The notes: generated by a model from the sequence alone, not told the origin. A stretch of DNA of 64,000 nt from Pseudoalteromonas luteoviolacea (GCF_021654285.1 NZ_JAKFZS010000004.1:124001-188000), one strand, 5' to 3'; shown: positions 46,298 to 55,241, counted from the stretch's first letter. Numbers and translations: made by a program.

Positions 46298-47467
46298 TTA
46301 AATTTTTTGCAAAATAAACATGTGGTAGCCGAATTCATTGGCATACTCAGTGCACACATCGACTTCTTTTTGAATATCTTGCAGTGCGGTAGAATCTGCC
46401 ATTGTGTCTTTGAGTTCAATGACGCGTTCATGCAAAGGTCCGTAATAGTTGTGCCACGCTTGAGCACTTTGTGGGAAATGCGCTAGGACTTTGTATCCGA
46501 GTGTGGATATTTGCGCCAATCTCGATTCAACTGATTGCATATCAGGATATTCTTTAGCCCAAAAGTCTTGTGGCTGCTCACTTGGCTTTGCTGTGTGCCA
46601 TACCATGTCACTAAAAACAAGCACACCGTCACTGTTGAGCATCGCGCTCCATTGCTTTAATGCGTTTTGTACGCCCATGATATAGGCGCTGCCTTCTGAC
46701 CACATAAGGTCAATGCTTTGCGTGTTAAAACTCAGTTCAGTCATACTTGCGCATTCAGTTTGTAACCTGTGGCTCAGCCCTTGTTGAGTAAAGCTGTCGG
46801 TCAGTGCATCAAGTGCGCTTTGCTCGTTGTCTACGGCAATAATGTTGGCTTTAGTATGCGCTGCAAGTAGCTGAGTTGCATAGCCTTTTCCACAGCCTAT
46901 GTCGGCAATTAATTGTGGAGAAAAGGGAACATATGACAGCGCTTTAAGCGTATCTTCCTCACTACCCGGCGCCCAGCGTGCTAGAGGAGAAAAAACTTTC
47001 ATAAAATCAGCCATATATTTTTCATGTTCATTCATATCTTTTGATAACCATTTTAATCTGAGGGCTTCTTTTTCATTAAAGCCTTGTTGTATTAACCAGT
47101 TTAAGTGTGCATCAGGCGCAATTGCATTGAGCTCTTCATGCCAAGCGTGTTGCGGCGCATCACCTAACATTGCTGATAGCAAATCGCGAGCTTGCTGTTT
47201 TTGTTTTATTTCCTCGTCTAATACAGACAGCCGCTGACGTAAAAGTTGAGGGTCTATTTTGCTATCAAGACATGCCTTACATTCTTTTATGGTAAGCCCG
47301 CCCGCGAGCAACTTTTGTATAAGTCGTACCCGTTGCACATCGCGATCAAGATAGACTCGGTAGCCATTGCTTTGGCGCTTCCCTGTAATGAGCTGCTGCT
47401 TTTCATAGTAGAGTAGTGCCGTGCGAGACAGTCCAACGCGCTTTGCGAGTTCTGATATTTTGTACAT
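46298..47467 (-). CDS. MerR-type regulator fused to a SAM methyltransferase
   Basis: A 389-aa fusion. Residues 1-70 are a MerR winged-helix domain (YKISELAKRVGLSRTALLYYE, then NGYRVY), followed by a coiled dimerisation helix to about residue 110. Residues 170-340 are a class I methyltransferase with the SAM loop IADIGCGKGYATQ and downstream acidic DNEQSA. A SAM-binding effector domain could make it a sensor or an enzyme under its own control. The start is the ATG at 47467; an earlier in-frame GTG at 47476 has poor spacing. A MerR-like promoter with a 19-bp spacer lies just upstream, suggesting self-regulation. Confidence 0.88.
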   Translation of the reverse strand: MYKISELAKRVGLSRTALLYYEKQQLITGKRQSNGYRVYLDRDVQRVRLIQKLLAGGLTIKECKACLDSKIDPQLLRQRLSVLDEEIKQKQQARDLLSAMLGDAPQHAWHEELNAIAPDAHLNWLIQQGFNEKEALRLKWLSKDMNEHEKYMADFMKVFSPLARWAPGSEEDTLKALSYVPFSPQLIADIGCGKGYATQLLAAHTKANIIAVDNEQSALDALTDSFTQQGLSHRLQTECASMTELSFNTQSIDLMWSEGSAYIMGVQNALKQWSAMLNSDGVLVFSDMVWHTAKPSEQPQDFWAKEYPDMQSVESRLAQISTLGYKVLAHFPQSAQAWHNYYGPLHERVIELKDTMADSTALQDIQKEVDVCTEYANEFGYHMFILQKI

Positions 47468-47498
47468 GAACGTCACTCAATAAAATTAATGAGTACAG

Positions 47499-47529
47499 AC
47501 TTTAAAGTATAAAGTGATAGACAGGTCAA
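47499..47529 (-). promoter_or_regulatory. MerR-type promoter with 19-bp spacer
   Basis: On the minus strand TTGACC (47529-47524) and TAAAGT (47504-47499) are separated by exactly 19 bp, the long spacer typical of MerR-controlled promoters. The palindrome ACTTTAAAGT overlaps the -10 side. It precedes the MerR-methyltransferase gene by 32 bp. Confidence 0.65.
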
Positions 47530-47572
47530 GCTTGATTATAAAAATGAAGAAAAAAGATGAGAGGCAAGAAAA

Positions 47573-47590
47573 AAGGGGCGAATGCCCCTT
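47573..47590 (-). terminator. Terminator after the chemoreceptor gene
   Basis: On the minus strand AAGGGGC, loop ATTC, GCCCCTT and a T-run; it lies 17 bp after the stop of the chemoreceptor gene. Confidence 0.88.
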
Positions 47591-47607
47591 GGTTTTTACG
47601 CTATCAA

Positions 47608-50600
47608 TTAGGACGCTAAAGTCCTAAGTCCGGTACTCCTTTGCTCTATGGTAAAGAAATCCATAGTGCTATTCATACTATTGGCTTGATCTGCCATAGA
47701 CTGGCCAGCAGCTGTTGCTTGCTCAACCAATGCTGCGTTTTGCTGCGTCATTTCATCCATTTGAGTCACAGCACTGTTCACTTGTACTATGCCTTCAGAT
47801 TGTTGTCGTGAAGATTCTGCGAGATCTTGCATCATGACGCGCACTTTTGAGGTCGCCTCGACAATTTCCAACAGTGTTTCACCAGACTTGTTGACTAAAG
47901 AGGTACCTTCTTCAACTTTAGTTTGGCTATCACGTATTAGATCTTTGATTTCTTTGGCTGCTTCAGAGGAGCGCTGAGCGAGGTTTCTGACTTCCCCTGC
48001 GACGACGGCAAATCCACGCCCTTGTTCGCCCGCTCTGGCTGCTTCAACCGCAGCATTTAAAGCCAATAAATTAGTTTGGAAGGCAATTTCGTCTATTACC
48101 CCGATGATCTCAGAAATTTCTTTACTTGAATCACTGATCTCTTTCATGGCGGTAACGGCCATATTGACGACTTGGCCGCCTTGCTCTGCACGACGCTCTG
48201 CATCAAGTGACAACTCATTGGCATTTTCAGCGCGTTTACTACTTTGTTTCACACTGTCTGTCATGGCATCCATACTGGCTGAGGTTTCTTCAAGACTGGA
48301 TGCTTGCTCCTCTGTGCGCTGGCTCAAGTCCATATTGCCTTGCGCGATTTCATTGGCACTTTGGGAAATACTGCCTGCAGATGAGCGAATGCTAGAAATT
48401 ATTTCCGTTAGCTTATCTGCGGTTGCATTCGTATCTCCTTTGAGTTTGCCAAATTTACCTTGGTATTCATTGGTGATACGGGTTGTGAGATCGCCATGAG
48501 CCAGCGCCCCCAGTGTTTGCATCACATCATCGAGCGCGACTTCAACGGTGCCTAATAAATCATTTAGTCCTTGGCTTAAGTTGCCAAAGAAACCAGACTT
48601 TCCTGTTGGGTCAATTTTCTTACTTAGGTCACCTTGAGAAGCGGCTTGTACAATGTCGTCAATCTCCTTCTCTATGTTCACCTCAGCAGTACGGTCTACC
48701 CATTCCAACACGGTACCAATGCGCTTGCCATCTACTTCAATCGGATTGGCTGTGAGGGCAAACACCTTATTACCAATGTGCTCTACACTGCGGTGGGTAT
48801 CATCTAAGTTTTCAAATACCAGCTTTTGCTGCTCAGGTTCTAAATAAAAGTTATGAATTGCAAAACCCATTAGGTTCGTGCTTTCAAAAGCACCGACATG
48901 CTGTCTGATATCTTGCTCGGAGTCTAACATCATATTTTGCAGCGCATTATTGGCATAAATCACATTGAGGTCAGGGTCGGCTATCATCACATTTCCTGAT
49001 ACGCTGTCGAGTGCGTATTTCACCCGCGCATTTTCAGAAGCAACTCGTGATTTTTCCCGTTCAAGCGCGAGCCACTGTGTCTTATCTTGCCATTCTAGAA
49101 CGGTCCCCACGCGCTCACCATCGACTTTGACGGGACTGGCAACAACATTAAATGTCCGTCCAGCAATTACAAATTCACTTTGGTGGCTGGTTGTAAGGCC
49201 GTCAAATTCAGCAAGTAGGTTGGTAAAATGAGAGAAGTAATAATCTAACGCATTGTGCTTAATATTTGCAGAGTTAAAATCTGTGAGCTCCCGCGTTACG
49301 TCAGCTGATGCTTCTTTAAACATCTGTTCTAATGCGCCATTAAGGTAAATCACTTTGTAGTTATCATCGGTGATCATCACTTGACCAGATGAGCCATCCA
49401 GCGCGTATTTTACGCGGGCATTTTCCGATGCGACCCGCGCTTTTTCTGCTTCATTGGCTAACCACTGTGTTTTGTCTTCCCACTCGTAAACTAAGCCAAC
49501 TGTTTTGCCTTCTACAACAACGGGGCTTGCAACCACTGCAAACGTTCGACCTGCAATTTTTAGCTCATTAGCGTAGCTGTCGCTAAGGCCCTGCGCTTTT
49601 TGCTCGAATTCAGCGAAATCAGGGAGAGATTGGCTAAGCGACTGGTTTAGTATGCCTTTACTATCGAAGTGCGCATGCACAGTACAGATATCGCTGCTTG
49701 CAGTGTCGAACATGGCGTAAATGGCATCATTTAGATAGATAACTTGGTTTTGAGTATTGGTGATCATCACACACGCACTGGCGTTATCCAGTGCACTTTT
49801 GATACGCGCATTGGTACTGGCGATACGTTTTTCTTCTTTTTCTTTTTCTCGTATTTGGCGCAGACTATCACGCATACCCATCATAGATTTAAACACGCCT
49901 TTTGGCGCGCGTTCATCATATTGCTCATCTAAGTCGCCACGCGCAATTGCCCGAGCAACATTTTCTAGCTCGCTTGGGTCTTTACCAAGCTGAGCCATTA
50001 CATTTCGAGTCAGAATAAAGACGATACAGCCACTGAGCAGCAGGGCAACTGCAAATGTCATCATAATATTGGTCACTGCTGACTCATTGGCTTCTTTGAG
50101 CATTGGCCCTAGTTTGTCTTGGTCTGTTTTAACAGAAAGCTTTAAATCGTCAACCAGTTTGGCAAATCGAGGTCCAAGCACATCAAGGGTATTTATTACT
50201 TTATCATTGCGAGCTACGATGATGTCATGCACGCTGAGGTAAGCTTGTTTATAGTCTGCTTCAAGTGCGCGGACTTGTGCGATTAATTCACGATTTGCCG
50301 CAGTGTTGGTGAGCTGTTCAATTAAATCCATTTGCTGCTCAAACGCACTGAATTCTTGTTTGACTCTCTGATCTGCGCTTTCGTCATTACTTTCTAAATA
50401 CTTTATGACATAAAGGCGACCAAGTAACAGGTTACGCATCGCAACCCCCGTCAAATAAGCAAGTTGTGTGTCGTTACTTTCTGATGCACTGAACATCAGT
50501 TTGGTAAGCTCCCGCTCCATCTGTGGGCCAATGACGTTGAGTTTATTAAACACCAAGTCGTTGCGTTGGACTCGATACGCTTTTATCAGGTCAAACGTCT

Positions 50601-50979
50601 CATTGTAAGTTGCTATTTTTGTGGTGAGTTGTTTCACCATTTCTGCACGTTCGGGTTTGTTAATTTCTCGCGTTGCATCTTTGAGTAAGGTCTCTACCTG
50701 CGTGAAATATTCATTGTATTGGCGAATGTCTTTCTCACTGCCAGTCAATAAAAAGTCTTTCACATTCATCCGTACCATCAGCATATTGGATTGTAAAATG
50801 CCTGCAAGGTTACTATCACGAGCTAACTCTCGATAATCTTTAAATCCATCTGAGGCCATTTTTAAGGCAAAGTAAGAAATAAAGCCAATCACGGCGAGCG
50901 TGATCATCACAGCCGAAAAAGCCGCAATCAGCTTTGCGCGCAATGTAGAAAAAAGAGTAAGTTGCTTGGATTTAGTCAT
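47608..50979 (-). CDS. Methyl-accepting chemotaxis protein with three PAS domains
   Basis: A 1123-aa transmembrane receptor from ATG 50979; a TTG two codons earlier is less likely. TM1 spans about residues 16-38, a ~270-residue helical periplasmic sensor follows, and TM2 is near 305-328. Then a HAMP domain (GKDPSELENVARAIARGDL), three consecutive PAS domains sharing the linker RVASENARVKYALD (slightly altered in the first), a second HAMP-like segment, and the signalling domain with the conserved hairpin DEIAFQTNLLALNAAVEAARAGEQGRGFAVVA. The PAS copies arose by internal duplication and may bind haem, flavin or small ligands. It feeds the CheA/CheW system; ligand unknown. It is a single-gene unit. 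Confidence 0.93.
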   Translation of the reverse strand: MTKSKQLTLFSTLRAKLIAAFSAVMITLAVIGFISYFALKMASDGFKDYRELARDSNLAGILQSNMLMVRMNVKDFLLTGSEKDIRQYNEYFTQVETLLKDATREINKPERAEMVKQLTTKIATYNETFDLIKAYRVQRNDLVFNKLNVIGPQMERELTKLMFSASESNDTQLAYLTGVAMRNLLLGRLYVIKYLESNDESADQRVKQEFSAFEQQMDLIEQLTNTAANRELIAQVRALEADYKQAYLSVHDIIVARNDKVINTLDVLGPRFAKLVDDLKLSVKTDQDKLGPMLKEANESAVTNIMMTFAVALLLSGCIVFILTRNVMAQLGKDPSELENVARAIARGDLDEQYDERAPKGVFKSMMGMRDSLRQIREKEKEEKRIASTNARIKSALDNASACVMITNTQNQVIYLNDAIYAMFDTASSDICTVHAHFDSKGILNQSLSQSLPDFAEFEQKAQGLSDSYANELKIAGRTFAVVASPVVVEGKTVGLVYEWEDKTQWLANEAEKARVASENARVKYALDGSSGQVMITDDNYKVIYLNGALEQMFKEASADVTRELTDFNSANIKHNALDYYFSHFTNLLAEFDGLTTSHQSEFVIAGRTFNVVASPVKVDGERVGTVLEWQDKTQWLALEREKSRVASENARVKYALDSVSGNVMIADPDLNVIYANNALQNMMLDSEQDIRQHVGAFESTNLMGFAIHNFYLEPEQQKLVFENLDDTHRSVEHIGNKVFALTANPIEVDGKRIGTVLEWVDRTAEVNIEKEIDDIVQAASQGDLSKKIDPTGKSGFFGNLSQGLNDLLGTVEVALDDVMQTLGALAHGDLTTRITNEYQGKFGKLKGDTNATADKLTEIISSIRSSAGSISQSANEIAQGNMDLSQRTEEQASSLEETSASMDAMTDSVKQSSKRAENANELSLDAERRAEQGGQVVNMAVTAMKEISDSSKEISEIIGVIDEIAFQTNLLALNAAVEAARAGEQGRGFAVVAGEVRNLAQRSSEAAKEIKDLIRDSQTKVEEGTSLVNKSGETLLEIVEATSKVRVMMQDLAESSRQQSEGIVQVNSAVTQMDEMTQQNAALVEQATAAGQSMADQANSMNSTMDFFTIEQRSTGLRTLAS

Positions 50980-51356
50980 ATTCAAATTCCCTTAGTCCGC
51001 AGGTGATGCGAGAAATAGAAAAAGTCCTGAGAACAAGTATAGAAGCTAAATCGCAATGCGTTTTATTATTAGCAATTGAAGTTGAATAACATCTTAAATG
51101 TGGTGTCACAACTTAGCTAAGAATAGTCGAATTAAGCATTTAATAACAATTGGTTGTGTTTAAATTTGGTAGGCTTGACTTCCCTGTGAGAGGTCAGGTT
51201 TTATATGTAAATAAATGCACTTTTTTAATTTTAGACAGCATAATAAAAGTACCAAAGCACAGTAATAGTAAAGATGTCACGACAGAACACTGGTATTTAA
51301 GTAAGGTGTATGTTATTCAATCATAGAGATGTTTTTGTTTTAGGAGCAAACATACT
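50980..51356. other. Intergenic region between the chemoreceptor and GNAT genes
   Basis: AT-rich, no gene. It holds divergent promoters for the chemoreceptor (minus) and the acetyltransferase (plus, AGGAG at 51342). No operator recognised. Confidence 0.5.
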
Positions 51357-51827
51357 GTGGACATCAATATAACGATAAGAAAAGCAAATGATGAAGAGAT
51401 CCACTGGGTCAATGAGCAGTATCAACGCGTGGGGTTTAAGCTATCAAGCTTCGAAACGGATCTAGTCGCCATAGCCTTAATTGACGGGCAAAAAGTTGGA
51501 TTAGGTCGTATTCAAAAAATCACCGACTATGATGCAGAGCTTGGTGGCATCTATGTCAGCTCCGATTTTAGAGGAATAGGGATTGCAGCTAAGTTAGTCA
51601 CCTTTTTAGTAGAAAACACAGCACAATATCGACAGGTATATTGCTTGCCATTTGAACATCTCGCTGCGTTTTATGAAAAGTTTGGTTTTGAACCCGTCTC
51701 AGATAGTGTGGCTGAAGTACCAGATCTGGTGCTCAGTAAGCATCATTGGTGTAATGAGATTTATGACCAGACGACATTGCTATTTGTAAAACATAACACT
51801 GATTTTATTAAACGAAGTGCTTCATGA
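51357..51827 (+). CDS. GNAT-family N-acetyltransferase
   Basis: A 156-aa GNAT protein with a GTG start (AGGAG 10 bp upstream). The acetyl-CoA loop RGIGIAAKL follows the strand GGIYVSSDF, and a C-terminal AAFYEKFGFEPV is typical of the fold. The substrate is unknown. Its stop overlaps the ATG of the Crp/Fnr-type regulator by 4 bp, so the two are translated together. Confidence 0.87.
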   Translation: MDINITIRKANDEEIHWVNEQYQRVGFKLSSFETDLVAIALIDGQKVGLGRIQKITDYDAELGGIYVSSDFRGIGIAAKLVTFLVENTAQYRQVYCLPFEHLAAFYEKFGFEPVSDSVAEVPDLVLSKHHWCNEIYDQTTLLFVKHNTDFIKRSAS

Positions 51828-52426
51828 GTAATAAAGATAGTTTTGAAAATAAAGCGCGTTTATTACATTTTCTAAGGGGGGGAGCCCCTTTTGAAGAAAG
51901 AGAAGTCACAGCTTGCATTGATGTATTTGAGTTTAAAACTTACCAGCCAAAATCACATATTTTTGTAAGTCAGGACATTGTTAAAGACGTGCACTTTTTA
52001 CTCTCTGGCTTTGGACGTTATTACTATATCGATATTGATGGCAAAGAGTTTAATAAGTCGTTGGTTAAACCCGGTGGTGCTTTTACCAGTATTGGTTCAT
52101 TGATAGCGCACTCTCCGAGTCCTTTTTCTGCTCAAGCATTAAGTGAGTGTGAAATAGCCTCAATTTCTTATCAGGATTTGATTAGATTTGCTGAGCAAAA
52201 CAGCCAGTGGAGTACTTTTGTTCGAAGGCTGTATGAACGATTAGCATTGAAAAAAGAAAGGCGAGAGGCCAGCTTGTTACTGCTTGATGCACAGCAAAGA
52301 TATGAGCAATTTCTAGATGAGTTTGGTAAAGACAGTGAGTTAATCGCGCTGAATCAAATCGCTATGTACTTGGGTATCACCGATGTGAGCTTATCTCGTA
52401 TACGCAAAAAAATGGGCTTAACATAA
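51824..52426 (+). CDS. Crp/Fnr-family transcription regulator
   Basis: A 200-aa protein with a cyclic-nucleotide-binding-type beta-roll (IFVSQDIVKDVHFLLSGFGRYYYIDIDGKEF, with a GGAFTSIGS cassette-like stretch) and a C-terminal winged helix-turn-helix (LNQIAMYLGITDVSLSRIRKKMGL). No Fe-S cysteine cluster is present, so it is not an Fnr-type oxygen sensor. It shares overlap with the GNAT gene upstream and may control it and the next genes. Confidence 0.88.
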   Translation: MSNKDSFENKARLLHFLRGGAPFEEREVTACIDVFEFKTYQPKSHIFVSQDIVKDVHFLLSGFGRYYYIDIDGKEFNKSLVKPGGAFTSIGSLIAHSPSPFSAQALSECEIASISYQDLIRFAEQNSQWSTFVRRLYERLALKKERREASLLLLDAQQRYEQFLDEFGKDSELIALNQIAMYLGITDVSLSRIRKKMGLT

Positions 52427-52484
52427 GTTAAGGTAAAGATATCACGCACTCAGTAAAGTCATTTTTTATTTGAGGAGCGAATAA

Positions 52485-52931
52485 ATGCAAAAACTCTTGC
52501 CACCATTTTTATATCTTATCACCCTGATCAGCATGGCGTTATTGTGTTGGTCCTTAGATGTGAACCATCTTATAGTTTATCCCTATAACTTGGTGGGTTT
52601 GCCCTTTTTGATAGCTGGATTGCTACTGGCTGCGGGTGCTAAAAAACTCTTTGTCCATCTTGGTACCAATGTGATGACTTTTTCGGAACCGGGGAAGCTA
52701 GTTACTCACGGCGCGTTTAAATTCTCCCGCAACCCTATGTATTTGGGTTTTGCGGTCTCTTTGCTCGGGGCTGCGTTATTATTTGGAGCTGGAATTGTCA
52801 GTTTAGTATGCTGGCTAGGATTTATTGTCATTACTGATCGTTGGTATATCCGTTTTGAAGAGCGGGCAATGCGACAGAAGTTTGGTTCAGAGTATGCGCA
52901 ATACTGTTGCCAAGTGAGACGCTGGATATAA
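52485..52931 (+). CDS. Integral-membrane methyltransferase, ICMT/PEMT family
   Basis: A 148-aa membrane protein with four hydrophobic segments. The C-terminal SAM-binding region carries FKFSRNPMYLGF and the paired RFEERAMRQKFGSEYAQYC, hallmarks of the isoprenylcysteine carboxyl methyltransferase-like family. Bacterial members methylate lipids or other small molecules; the substrate here is unknown. It is 58 bp downstream of the regulator, in the same direction, so probably cotranscribed. Confidence 0.86.
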   Translation: MQKLLPPFLYLITLISMALLCWSLDVNHLIVYPYNLVGLPFLIAGLLLAAGAKKLFVHLGTNVMTFSEPGKLVTHGAFKFSRNPMYLGFAVSLLGAALLFGAGIVSLVCWLGFIVITDRWYIRFEERAMRQKFGSEYAQYCCQVRRWI

Positions 52932-52960
52932 TGAATAAATAGAGGAAAGGGGGCTAAATA

Positions 52961-53479
52961 GTGCCCCTAAATGTGATGAATCAAGATGTAACATTGAGAA
53001 CACTTAAGCCATCAGACAATGTGTATTTAGTTAATTATTTAAATGACTCTGAGGTGACTCGATATTTGTCTGATAGACTGCCTGCGCCTTACACTTTGCA
53101 AGATGCAAAGTGGTGGTTGGATATAGGGTGTCGTCAAAATGCACTGAATTATGCGATTGAATCACATGGTCAATTTTGTGGTGTGATTGGGGCTTATTTA
53201 CCCGATAAAGCTGCAGCAGAGCAGTGTGCTGAGCTGGGATATTGGCTCGCTAAGGAGTTTTGGGGAAAAGGCATTGGCACTCAGGCCGTGGCGCTTTTCA
53301 TTGAGAAAGTGTTTAAGCAAACTCAGGTAACATCATTATTCAATCCCGTTTCGGCGCCCAACATAGCGTCAATCAGAGTGATGGAAAAAGCGGGGTTTGG
53401 CTTAAACCAGATAACGCAAAATACAGCTTTGCATCAAGGAATGAGATTCGATGAACATGTTTATGTACTCAAGCGATAA
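52961..53479 (+). CDS. GNAT acetyltransferase, RimJ/RimL-like
   Basis: A 172-aa GNAT protein of the RimJ/RimL subgroup: VTLRTLKPSDN at the start, GYWLAKEFWGKGIGTQAV with the acetyl-CoA loop, and IRVMEKAGFG near the end. The GTG at 52961 follows GGAAAGGGGG; an ATG at 52976 is possible. Substrate could be a protein N-terminus or an antibiotic-like amine. A bidirectional terminator follows 90 bp on. Confidence 0.87.
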   Translation: MPLNVMNQDVTLRTLKPSDNVYLVNYLNDSEVTRYLSDRLPAPYTLQDAKWWLDIGCRQNALNYAIESHGQFCGVIGAYLPDKAAAEQCAELGYWLAKEFWGKGIGTQAVALFIEKVFKQTQVTSLFNPVSAPNIASIRVMEKAGFGLNQITQNTALHQGMRFDEHVYVLKR

Positions 53480-53572
53480 TAGACCTCACACTGAACATTA
53501 CTAAATGAAGCTCTGTTGCTCCTTGTTTGATGAGAACATTCAAAGTTCAATAACACAGCTAGAAACGCATGA

Positions 53573-53597
53573 AAAAACGGCTTGTAAAGCCGTTTTT
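53573..53597. terminator. Bidirectional terminator between the GNAT gene and the first RiPP-like gene
   Basis: AAAAACGGCTT, loop GTA, AAGCCGTTTTT (53573-53597); perfect 11-bp stem. It serves the GNAT gene on the plus strand and peptide A on the minus strand, 34 bp after its stop. Confidence 0.88.
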
Positions 53598-53630
53598 GGG
53601 TCAAAAAACAAGGATAAAGATAAGGCGGTT

Positions 53631-53795
53631 TTAACTCAAGCAGGCAGAGCCTCCGGTACATGCAAAGTTAGACTTGCAAGCAGAGCGAGTCTCTATGACG
53701 GGCATGCCACCAGCAACGTTGGGTGTTAAGTTGCTATCGACGATTTGTGTATGAATAAGGTTTTTAATTTTACTTTTCTTCATTTTCAACTTCAT
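53631..53795 (-). CDS. Peptide A: 54-aa RiPP precursor candidate with VAGG leader and three Cys
   Basis: A small gene read directly from the minus strand (AAAGGAAA about 7 bp before the ATG at 53795). The leader is 30 residues: a Lys-rich start (MKLKMKKSKIKNL) ending TPNVAGG, a double-glycine cleavage site. The core of 24 residues, MPVIETRSACKSNFACTGGS plus ACLS, has Cys40, Cys46 and Cys52 with several Ser/Thr. Peptide B (54150-54317) has the same leader length, the same KKSKIKNL and VAGG blocks, and the three Cys at identical positions, which is strong support for a real family. The layout resembles class I lanthipeptide or other double-Gly peptides, but no modifying or exporting enzyme lies in the window. 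Confidence 0.82.
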   Translation of the reverse strand: MKLKMKKSKIKNLIHTQIVDSNLTPNVAGGMPVIETRSACKSNFACTGGSACLS

Positions 53796-54149
53796 GATTA
53801 ATTTCCTTTATTTAACTGGATGTAAGGTTCACCTTTTATTGGCAACTCTTAACCTAGCAAATACTGACAAGGAAAAACTTTAGGTTAGCTTTTGATTACC
53901 TTTGGATTGTCTGTTGAATTTTGTATTTCCCTTAACGTTACCTCTGATGCAAACAGCCATCACGGTTGTTGAGTGAGGATTTTCATTTCAGTGGTTGGTG
54001 AATGGCTTTGGCTGTTAATCGCTGAATTATCAATATGTTGCTATCTTTGTTCAAAAGCACAGAGTGAGGCGCTTAATGAATTGAGACGACCCTGAGCTCA
54101 AAGGTCGCCAACAGTACTGAATTTGTGGCCGCAAATTCAGGCATTCTGA
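53796..54149 (-). other. Region between peptide B and peptide A genes, with hairpin
   Basis: About 350 bp non-coding. Near 54117-54140, 10 bp past the stop of peptide B, CTGAATTTG and CAAATTCAG form a strong 9-bp hairpin (extendable with a G-U pair) without U-run; it is probably a 3' end or processing element. The rest should hold the promoter of peptide A. No third peptide is seen. Confidence 0.55.
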
Positions 54150-54317
54150 TTAACCTGGGAAACACGCCTGTGGGTGAGTGCATGCCCAGATTGAGCGACA
54201 TGGTTCGCGCGTCTCTACTTGTTTCATACCACCAGCAACGTGCGGCGTTGCTTCTAGTCCTAAAGCAGGCTTGCTAGAAAGGTTCTTAATTTTACTTTTT
54301 TTGATTGTTAATTTCAT
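54150..54317 (-). CDS. Peptide B: 55-aa RiPP precursor candidate, paralogue of peptide A
   Basis: Start at the ATG at 54317, preceded by a near-perfect AAGGAG 6 bp upstream; a longer frame running to 54410 lacks such a site. The leader of exactly 30 residues (MKLTIKKSKIKNL, ending TPHVAGG) is followed by the 25-residue core MKQVETREPCRSIWACTHPQ plus ACFPG. With peptide A it shares M-x-x-[IV]-E-T-R-x-x-C-[KR]-S-x-[FW]-A-C-T-x-x-x-A-C in the core. This conservation of both leader and core, with the between-residues changed, is what one expects of duplicated ribosomal peptide precursors. Product, modification and export partners are unknown. Confidence 0.84.
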   Translation of the reverse strand: MKLTIKKSKIKNLSSKPALGLEATPHVAGGMKQVETREPCRSIWACTHPQACFPG

Positions 54318-54622
54318 TGTTATCTCCTTAACTGTACTGAATTGTACCTTTTTAAAATTAGTCAATCTCGAATGCAAATTCAATGCAAATACATGAACTG
54401 TTACATTCATATTTGTCGATGAACAACGTTGTGATGGTTGGCCTTAGTTGATGTTTTATGAGGGTTAACTGATGTTTTTATGGCATGGTTTAATTATTTG
54501 TTTTATATGCTTTGTTTCTCGTTGAAAAACCAATAAGCTTTTAGACGTGTTGGCAAGAGTTGATGGCATCGTAAATGTTACAAATTATTGCCAATTTATG
54601 TAAATTGGCGTTTTTCATCTGA

Positions 54623-54651
54623 CTGGCACAAAATTTCGCACATGGTACAAT
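54623..54651 (+). promoter_or_regulatory. Sigma-70-type promoter for the SpoU methylase gene
   Basis: CTGGCA (54623-54628), 17-bp spacer, TACAAT (54646-54651), 53 bp before the ATG at 54705. It supports that ATG rather than an upstream in-frame start at 54588. Confidence 0.7.
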
Positions 54652-54704
54652 CGCCCGTCGAATTTTTTGGTAGTTGTACTGCCTATACATTAAGAGTGAA
54701 TAGT

Positions 54705-55208
54705 ATGAGTGAATCATTTGCAGCGATAGGCTTGGTGAACCCTAAGTCGCCAACCAATGTTGGTGGTGTGTTACGTGCTGCTGGGTGCTATGGCGCACAG
54801 GCGGTGTATTTTAACGGTAACCGCTACGCAAAAGCTGCAAAATATCACACAGACACAAAAAATGTAGCTGAGAATATCCCAATTCAACAAGTCGATGACC
54901 TAGTGAGCTTAAAAGTTTCAGGGCGTGCTTTGGTGTGCGTTGAACTGGTAGAAGGTGCGACGCCATTACCGCATTTTGCTCATCCTGAGAACGCGCTGTA
55001 TGTGTTTGGTCCTGAGGATGGCAGTTTGCCACAAGATATTGTCGATGCTGCTGATGCGGTTGTATACGTGCCGACAACTGGATGCATGAATTTGGCTGCC
55101 ACCGTGAATGTACTTTTATACGATCGTATGGCTAAGCGTGCGACTAATTTTGATGCGGCGCAGATTTTAACAAGCCGAGATACTAATAATCGCTTAATCG
55201 TTGGGTAG
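54705..55208 (+). CDS. SpoU-family tRNA/rRNA 2'-O-methyltransferase
   Basis: A 167-aa single-domain SPOUT methyltransferase from ATG 54705, supported by a promoter between this and the longer reading. Motif 1 is SPTNVGGVLRAA, motif 2 YVFGPEDGSLPQ and motif 3 CMNLAATVNVLLYDRM, the knot residues that bind SAM. Related proteins methylate ribose in tRNA or rRNA; the target is not evident. It is convergent with katG and shares a bidirectional terminator. Confidence 0.9.
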   Translation: MSESFAAIGLVNPKSPTNVGGVLRAAGCYGAQAVYFNGNRYAKAAKYHTDTKNVAENIPIQQVDDLVSLKVSGRALVCVELVEGATPLPHFAHPENALYVFGPEDGSLPQDIVDAADAVVYVPTTGCMNLAATVNVLLYDRMAKRATNFDAAQILTSRDTNNRLIVG

Positions 55209-55241
55209 AGCACCCAGAGGGTGATGACATTCGGATGAGAG

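Noticed and set aside
53505..53729. 74-aa plus-strand frame
   Set aside because: It covers a terminator and runs antisense to peptide A; the minus-strand gene has the paralogue support.
54178..54396. 72-aa plus-strand frame
   Set aside because: Antisense to peptide B, with no ribosome binding site.
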